Source: JAGNXB01 sp942490895 | Lineage (GTDB): Bacteria > Bacteroidota > Bacteroidia > Chitinophagales > Saprospiraceae | Direction: 5' to 3' | DNA: 64,000 nucleotides | Assembly: GCA_942490895.1 (NCBI GenBank) | Contig: CALNZC010000053.1 | Coordinates: forward strand, 53,840 to 117,839 | Shown here: piece by piece, positions 42,482 to 51,400 of the stretch | How positions within the stretch are numbered: position 1 is the first letter of the stretch | Layout: each line of letters opens with the position of its first letter | Translations under genes and position numbers: made by a program | The notes under the pieces: generated by a model | Database searches by the model: none | What the model was told of the DNA's origin: nothing | The model's input: the letters and a program-made list of their open reading frames with translations, nothing else

Positions 42482-45400
42482 ATGCCAATTGTAACTCTAC
42501 CGACGGGCGAACAGGTTCGCTTTCCGGACGGGGCGACCCCGGAGGAGATTGATGCCGTAGTGCGGCGGGACTATCCCGGGTACTTCGCGGCCCAAGATCC
42601 CGAGTTTGAAAGCGCAGTGGCGGGCGTGCCGATGGGTGCGCCGACCGACCTGGGTGGTCCCAGCGGTCTGGACACACGCCAGCGCAGAGAAGATGATGCC
42701 TTAAAGCGGCAGCTTGAGCAGTCGCTCCAGCTAAAGGACCAGGGCATTGATGAGGTCACTCACTTTGGCGGGCAAAAAACAACCGCCGAAGGCATGAAAC
42801 AAGCACAGATTGCGGCCAATGACAACACTGGCCGCATGAGTGATTTTCTCATTGATACACTCAATGGCGAAGAGGGCGGGCTTGAGCTTGGTGATGCCCT
42901 TGTCGGTGCAGCCGTTGGTGGTGCGCAGCGCGCCACCGGTGGTGCGGCCAGATGGATCGGCAACAAGCTTGACATGGAAGGCCTGGAGAAGTTTGGCAGA
43001 GAAGGCTCTGAGGGTGGTGCTGCTCGCTATGAGAAGTACCGCAACAAGGATGTTGATCCGACCAAGATGTGGCAGGGAGATCTCTCCACAACGGTAGAGA
43101 TGATCGTTCAAGAGTCTGGCCCCATGCTTATGATGGCGGCGTCGGCTGGCGGTCTTGGTGGAGTCCTCGCCAAAATGGGCGCAGGGACATTGACTGGCGC
43201 CGTCGGCGCGAAGCTTACAACCAAGATTCCAGGCCTGGCAAAGTGGGCGTGGGGATCGAAGTGGTTGCCAAAGGCCGCATTTGTTCTCGGAGATGCCATG
43301 CCGTACGCGGCTGTCATGAGGGCAACAGAGGCGGCAATGGAGGGCGGTGGCTCATTTGAAGAGGCGCTGTTCAATGGCCTCTCAGAGCAGGATGCGAATG
43401 ATATCGCAGACGCTACCTTCAAGGGGAACATGGCCCTTGCTGGTGCGGATCTGTTTCAGGTTGCACTGATCTTTGCCAAGGCACCCAAGCCGGTCCAAGA
43501 GTGGTTTGAAAAGCTTCCGGCAAAACAGCTGATGAAACTTCCGGCAAAGGTTGTAACCAAGCTGGCCAAGTTTGTTGGCGCTGCGATCATGGAAGGCCAG
43601 GAAGAGGTCACGCAGGAGGAGATCCAGAGTTGGGCTAAGGGTGAAGGGTTTGACCTGTCTGCTGTTCTTAACCCGATAGAGGGTAAGCAGAAACATCCAG
43701 AGGCGTTTAACCTTGGTGCGTTGACATCGGTGGCAATGACCGCTCCGATGATGACCCTTGAGGCAGCGCAGGGAGAGGCAGAGAAGAACCCTCAGTTCGC
43801 GCAGATCTTTAAGAAGACCCGCGCCGAACTTGCCGCTGATGAAGCAGCTGCCGCAACCGGCGAGACTGCGGACCAGCAGGCCGCGACACCGGGTGAGACG
43901 CCCGCTACAGAAACCACGGTCAGCGAACCGTTGAAGAGGCCCAAGGAGCTTGAGGGACTGGAGCCACTCCCCGAAGAAGAGTGGGATGAATCAAACCCGA
44001 AGCTGGCGCTCAGCGATGAGGAACTACAAACTGAAGCCGCCCATGAGGTGGCAGGCGGAATAGAGGGTGAAGCAACCCTCGCATATCGCCAAAGGTTGGC
44101 TCAACAGCCTGAGACTGAAGCTGCGCCTACTGCACAGCAGGATGAGGCAGATGACTACATTGACATACTCGCCGACATGGAGAGAGAGAATGGCCGAACA
44201 CCTACGGTTGCTGAAGCGGTGGCTCTGGGTGTCCCTGAGTCTGTTGCTAAGACTTTGCTCGAAGAGGAGTCTGATCAAAAGCTTCAACTAAGTCAGGCTC
44301 AGATCAATGAGGTGGCGGCAGAGATCGCGCCGAGCGTTGTGGAGTCCGGGAAGGTTCCGACTGTCGCGAAGCTGGCAAAGGACCGCCGCATCGGCGCACA
44401 TGCTGCGACCCCGCTTGAGGCGCAGCAGCTGGCGAAGCGTGTTCTTGATCGCATTGCCATTGAAGCAGAACAGATCATACAAGATGTAGACGGCACCCCT
44501 GATGTTGGCGAGGCAGCGGCATTGGGCGCCGAGGGTGATATCACCGATGAGATCATCAAAGAGGAAGCTGAAAAGCTACAGCAACCTGCGGAAGAGCCGT
44601 CATATTCCCCCTTGAAATCTGCCGGGCCTGAAGCTGAGGCCACCAATAAAGTTAGCGCACCTTCGCCTGCAAAACCCAAACCGAAAAAGATGTCGGAGTA
44701 TACCGACAAGGAGAGGGCAGTCATTAACCTAGCCAGGAACACTGGCAAGCGTCCACGCATGGGGGATGTACGCCGCGAGGTTAAGCGACAGGGGCTGGGC
44801 ACCATCTCCCAAAAGGAAGCACAACAGCTTCTTGCGGATGTTGGAGATGTAGGCATTGACAAGGGCGAGCTTGCCTCAAACAAGACCGCCCGCAATGTTC
44901 AAGGTATCCATGATCTGGCGACCAAGCTGAATAAGGTGCCGACGCCGGCAGAGGTTATTCAGAATGCGCCGGAACTGGTTGATCTGACAGAGGAGGAAGC
45001 GAAGAAGCTCCTCAATGGCCCGAAGAACGCACCCGCTCTTGTACAGGCAAAGCAGGCAGCGTCCAAGCTTGTCTCTAAAGCCGTAAGGGAGAAGGCTAAG
45101 GCACAGGCCCAGGCCAAGGCAGAGGGCAAACCAGACCCCTTTGCTGCCATCCCTGAAGAAAATCCATACGGTATCCCGGCGGCTGGAGAAAAGGGCGCCC
45201 CTCAGGAGCGGGCACCCAGCCGTGACCAACGGAGAGCCGATGTTGAGGCGGCGCAAGAGTCTGCTGATCCCAAGCGTAATGAGCGTGAGGCGAGGCAGTC
45301 TGAGGCACAGCTTGAGGCAGAGAAGAAGAAGGCTGAGGCGGAAGCACAGGAGGCTGAGGCAAAGGCCCGCGAGGCTGAAGCTGCGGCTAAGGCCGCTGAG

Positions 45401-48400
45401 CGCAAGGCTGAACAAGATGCAAAGGATGCGGCCGATATCAACGCCCGGGCTGAGGGTGCCAAGGCACTCGGAGATGAAACAGCCACGGAAGATGACTACA
45501 CAGAGGTAGAGGACTGGGCCGATTCTCCGCTGAAACAGGAAGTTGTAGAAGACAGCTTCAAACACAAAGATGTGAAGGAGATCATCCCGACCGAGGCCGG
45601 CGCAGTTGTCAGGCTAGAGGACGGGCATGAGATCATCCTGGTTGCCGTTGGCGACATTGAACTCACTGAGTCTGGTGTTAGGGCACATGGCTTCAAGTCC
45701 CTAGAGGACTACAATGCGCAGCGAAAGGCTGGCAAGGTCTACGGAGCTAGGGGTGCCGTGACCCATGAGGGCGATACCAAGACAAAGATTTTCCTTAACA
45801 AGGGCGAGGTGAGTGCCAAGGATCGGGCGGATAAAACCACCATCGATCATGAGGCATTCCACATTCTGTACAAGTTTGCCTTCAGTGAGAAACAGCGCCT
45901 TCAGGTCTTGAAGAAGGTCTGGAGGGTTGCGGTCAAAGATGCGAAGGCGAAGGGCAGAACCATAGACCTTACCGCCAAGGAAGCGATGGCTGATCCGACT
46001 ACGGAAGATGCCAAGTACATCCTTGATCTCGCAGAGGAAAAAGCGGCCGAGGCCTATGAGGTCTGGCACCCGAGTCAGCGTGGTCTCATGACCATTCTTG
46101 ACAACTGGGTTGGTCGCCTGATCGGCAGCATTGAGCTTGACCAGATCTTTGGCGAGCTTCGCGCTGGCAACATCAGCATCAAGGTACCGAAGGGTGCGAC
46201 CGGTGACGCCAAGTTCCAGCTGAAGATCCCAGACGCAGCCAATGCCGGGTTCACCCAGCGGGCCAACACCACAGGCTCATACATCGGCGCGGGTCTGAAG
46301 ATCAATGATGGCGAGGTTGTTGTTGATTATGGTGCCGGCAAGGGCATCGGTACAGAAGAGTTGAAGAAGGCCTCCAAGAAGGTCTATTCGCATGAACCCT
46401 TCTATGACAAGGAGGGCGACTTCAAGCCCGACTTCTCCGATCCCGCAGGCGAGGATGTTCTGTCCGCGCTTGAGGGCAAGGCTGATGTCGTAGTAAACAA
46501 CTTGGTTCTCAATGTGGTACCGCCGGATGTGCGTGCCAACATTGTCAAGAATATTGGTCGGCTGTTAAAGCCGGGTGGTCGCGCATACATTACCACCCGC
46601 TCTGCATCCGATGTCAACGGAGCTAAGAGCAAGAAGGACGCCAAGCTCGAAAAGGGCGGATGGATCATCAGCCCGGGAACTCCGAGGGAAACCTATCAGA
46701 AGGGGTTCGCACAGGCCGAGCTTGAGGAGCATGTTGCCGGGATTCTCGGTGATGGCTTTGAGGTGGTCCGTTCTGACTACGGCACCAAGGGCAACCCACA
46801 GGTTGAAGTGCGCAAGCTGGCAGCTGAGCCAGCCGGGGAAGCTGTCTCTAAACATCAGATTGTTGCCGTCAACCAGAAAACCGGTGAGAAGAAAGCCTTC
46901 CATCCGGAGACCCCGTCAAGGGTTGCACACAATGCTGTAGATGCCATGAACAGATATGGCAATGACGGCAAGTGGGTTCTGTTTGGTGCCGAACCGCTGG
47001 ATGATGCTGACAAGGCGAAGAAGGCGCGGTCAGATGCAAGAGCAAGACGGAAAGCCAAACATCAGCTGGTTACCAGTGAGGAATTTCGGAAGCTAAAGTG
47101 GGATGCGTTCAACTTTGCAAAAGGAATTCTTGAATCATTGCCCGAAGATGTGTCCACTCAATTCAATGCCCTGGCTCATATTCAATCGCTTGCAATGGAT
47201 CACTACCTCAAAGGCGTTGAGCTAGACGGCGACAACCGGATTGATCAAGTTGATCTCGGTGAAGTAGAGGCTGATGCCGAGAGGGCGCGCAGCCACAGGG
47301 ATCTTCCAGATGGTGCAAACCATGAAGATCTGATTGCGCTTCTTAAAAAGGCAACCGGCATGTCAGCCTATGCTGGCCAGACCGAAACAAAGGCCTTTAA
47401 GGACTGGTTCAAGAACTCAAGGGTCGTTAATGCCGAAGGCCAGCCGCTGGTTGTTTTCCATGGTAGCGCATCAGTTTTTGAAGAGTTCGACAAGGGCGAG
47501 CTTGGAAAGACTACCGGTGCCCCGTCCGCGAAGAAGGGGTTTTTCTTTTCCAATGACCCTGACAACGCAAGCCACTACGCTCACTTTGGTGCTAATGTTG
47601 CTGACCTTGGCGATGATCTTTGGGAGCAGGCCCGGGCCGACTTCTACGCCTCTGAAGAGGGGCATGAGTGGGGCACTAGGAGTAGCGAAAATCAAGAAGA
47701 GCTAAGTTCTCTTGAGTCTGACATCGGCTATGCGATGGCTACAAATCAAGGGTTCTTAGAGGCGGCAAGCCTTGGGAAGGGTGTTCCTGCAAGACAGGAT
47801 GACCGGTTCTTCATGGGTGAGAAATTTGGGAAGCAGCTTTTCAATGCACTCATGTGGGGCGCCCCGACCTCAGTAAAGGCGATGGCGGAGAAAGCTGGAC
47901 TCCCGGTTAGCCAGTGGCAAACCAGGGCAGAAAAGGCACGCGCCGAACATACAGAAATAAGCGAAAGGGAACAGGCGGGTGTTGATAAGATCTACCGTGA
48001 GCTAAAGAAAAACACAATACCCGCTGGCCCCAATGTGATGCCGGTGTACCTGTCGATGCAGAACCCGCTGATTGTCGATCAGAAGGGGCAGCACTACAGG
48101 GAACACAACTACAATCAGACCATCTTGAAGGCCAAGAAAGCCGGCCATGATGGTGTTATCTTCAAAAATACATTTGATGGCACTCGCCGCCAAGGTGGCG
48201 AGGATGTCTATGTAGTCTTTGAGCCGACACAAATCAAGTCTGCCACTGGCAACCGTGGAACATTTGACTCGAATGATCCGAACATCAAACACCAGATCGC
48301 CGACAGCCGGAAGCGCCTGACGGCCGCGAACATGAAGCCCGGCGACCAGATTATTGTTGACCAGAAGCTAGTTGATTATGTTGACAAAAGGGCAGAGGAT

Positions 48401-51400
48401 GGGTTTGGTACCCTCGGCCTTGCCGATGATGTGGTCAAAGTTGGTGATGTTCTGACTGTTGCGTGGACCGACAATGATTATGGAATGATTGAATATGAAA
48501 TTTCATTCAGAACCGAGTCTGGCGTCATGGTCGGCGCAATGTTTCCTGGCAGGAAGTCTTTCAAAAGACCTCCAGAGACAGAGCAGGTTTCCAAGAACCA
48601 GCTGACAGATGTAGCCAGGGCAGAACTGGAAACGCAGGGACCGAAGTTTGACACCAGACTTCTTGATGACCCGAACTTCCGCCGCTATTGGCGCAAGGGT
48701 GTGATTGTAGATGAAGAAGGCAACCCGAAGATCCTCACCCATGGCACTACCGATGACTCGGTTGCCAATGGCCGGAAGGATTGGGAGAGCTTCAGGGATG
48801 AGAGCGGCTCGCCAAGAATTGGGTACGCTCCGCCTGACCAGTTGCTTGGTCCTCACTTTGCTGAGTACCACGGCGTAGCTAATCGGTTTGCCGGGTCCGA
48901 GGATATAAATGGGCCAAAGACCCCGCCGTTTGGGGCGCGGGTTAAGACGTTCACCCTCGCCGCACAGCGGGTGTTGGACCTCAGGAATGATGTGTCAGGC
49001 GAGTTCGACCAGTATGCGGTAGCCAGCGCAATGATCGACAAGGTGTTCACCGGTGGAAAGAACATCGATCTGGTAGAAAAGTTTCTGCGGAAGACCTTTG
49101 GTCACTTCGCCACTGAAGCACAGATCAAGGAAGCACTTGATGCTTACAGGGCCGGCAAGCCGGTCAAGAACTTTGTAAACCCGAAGCGTGTTCCGTATGA
49201 AAGCATGGCTGAACTCATCAAAAGCAATGACAAGTTTGTCCGCCTTGATGATGAGGACAGGGCCGATTACATTCGCCGTGCCCGCACTGCATTCCTGCGT
49301 GCTGGCTATGACGCAATCAAGTACTACAACACAGCGCCAGGAGAGGTTGAAGGCGTCGCGCCGATGGACAGGTTTGCCTACATTTCGCTGAAGCCCAGCG
49401 ATGTGAAGTCAACTGCCAATGACGGACAGTTTGGGCAGACCGGAAACTATATGCACCAGCTGGCGCATAACCCGGCGCAGACAAACACCCCGCAGTTTAA
49501 GCGGTGGTTCGCAAACTCCGCTGTGGTGGACAAGGACGGCAACCCGCTGGTTCTGCTTCATGGCACAACCAAGGACTTCGATAAGTTCATACCAACTAAA
49601 ATGCAGCCTGGGATCTTTGGTCTTGGCATCTATATGGCAACGCTTGCCAAGGTGTCCAATACCTTTACATCCGAGTCTCCGACATACCAGACACCCGGCG
49701 GGAGAACCATCCCGCTTTACGCATCAATTCAGAATCCTGTTGACATGGATGCTGCTCTTGATCCTGTGGTGGCCGCTACCCTTCCAGCCCTCATTGAAGA
49801 GATTGCTGCCGGGTACGGGATCACCGTCTCCGCTCAGGAGATCGCCGCCGCAATACCGGCCGGCGCGACTGCTGGCTTGGCATTTGTCTCCATGGCAGAT
49901 GTTATCGCCGGGTCCGCATTCGGTGGGAATGTAAACGCCAAGCGCATGGCAAGAGAAACTGTTGCCAGGGCATTCCAGCGCAGCGGATATGACGGCGCCC
50001 GGCAGGTGGCAACCGATGAACTCGGTGGGCATCTTGATGCAGAGACCCGCGAAGCACTCGGCATCGAAGCTGAGTTTGGTGAGGTGTGGATCGCATGGGC
50101 CGGCTCGCCGCAGGTGAAGTCTGCCCTTGGCAATGATGGCAGTTTTGGAATTGGTGAACCGAAGATCAAACACCAACTTACCCACAACCCGGAGCAGACC
50201 AACTCTGAGAACTTCAAGCAATGGGACCAGGGAGAGGCGCTCAGGGATGAGAATGGTGACCCGCTTGTTATCGGCCATGGTAGCACTCACACATTCTCTG
50301 TGTTTAATCTGGACAGGACAAACCCAAACTCATTCTTTGGAAGGGCATTCTATTCATCTGATTCCATTGATGACATCGACGCCAACTATCTTGGTGCCGG
50401 CGGTGATCAACTTGCTCGAATCTATGATGTGACTGACCGCCTGGAAAATGAATGGCAGGACATGGAGGAGGCCACCCAAAGGGAAATCCTTGAGAAGTAC
50501 GCAGACAAGGATGGTTACAACCCCAAAGAAGACGGCGACATCCTTGAGTATGCTGAGAGCTACAACTCAGACATGATCTACAACGCCCTCGATCGCATGG
50601 CAACAGATCAGGTTCTCGGAGAGAATGGTGGCCAGCCTGCAATCTACCCACTGTATGTGCGCATGAAGAAGCGGGTGTACTGGGGTGGGCCGAATTCAAC
50701 AAGACTTGAGTATACCTATCCTGAAGAGGATGAGAACGGCGACTTTGTTGAACAGGATGAGGAAAACTGGGGTGGTGAGGCTGGAGAGCTTATTCGCGCC
50801 ATCCAAGAGATCATCAATGAGAATTACCCTGAAGCACTAATGGGTCAGGCTGCAAATGAAATAACCAGGGACATCATGGAGCGCGCCATGGACTATGGCG
50901 AGATTGATGTTGCTGATCTGCAAGACCTCATTGGTCCGTATGTTGACCAGCTTTATGATGAAGAAGGCACCATGGCGAATGGTGGCTGGATTATTGCCGA
51001 GGCATTGAGGTCCATTGGATATGACGGGATCATTCAAGATGCAGCGCGCCAGTTTCCAGGCATGCCGAACATTGTCGGAGCTAAGCACTACATTGTGTTT
51101 GATCCCAATCAGCTGAAGTCTGCACTTGGCAACAATGGCGACTTCAGCAGACAGGATGATGACATCAGGCATCAGTTAAACATCTCCGACATGACTCCAG
51201 AGCAGGAGCGTGTGGTGAATGGGGCCAGGGCAAAAGCTGAAGATGATGCCAAGGAACTGAGGGAGTTCGACCCATCCGTTTCAGAGCATGACATCGCTCG
51301 CTTTGAACAGCGGCGGCTGATGTGGCATCTCACAAGCGCCGGACTCAGTTCACAGCCTGCATACCAGCTGTCATTCCCGAAGGGTGACGGCCGGGACGGT

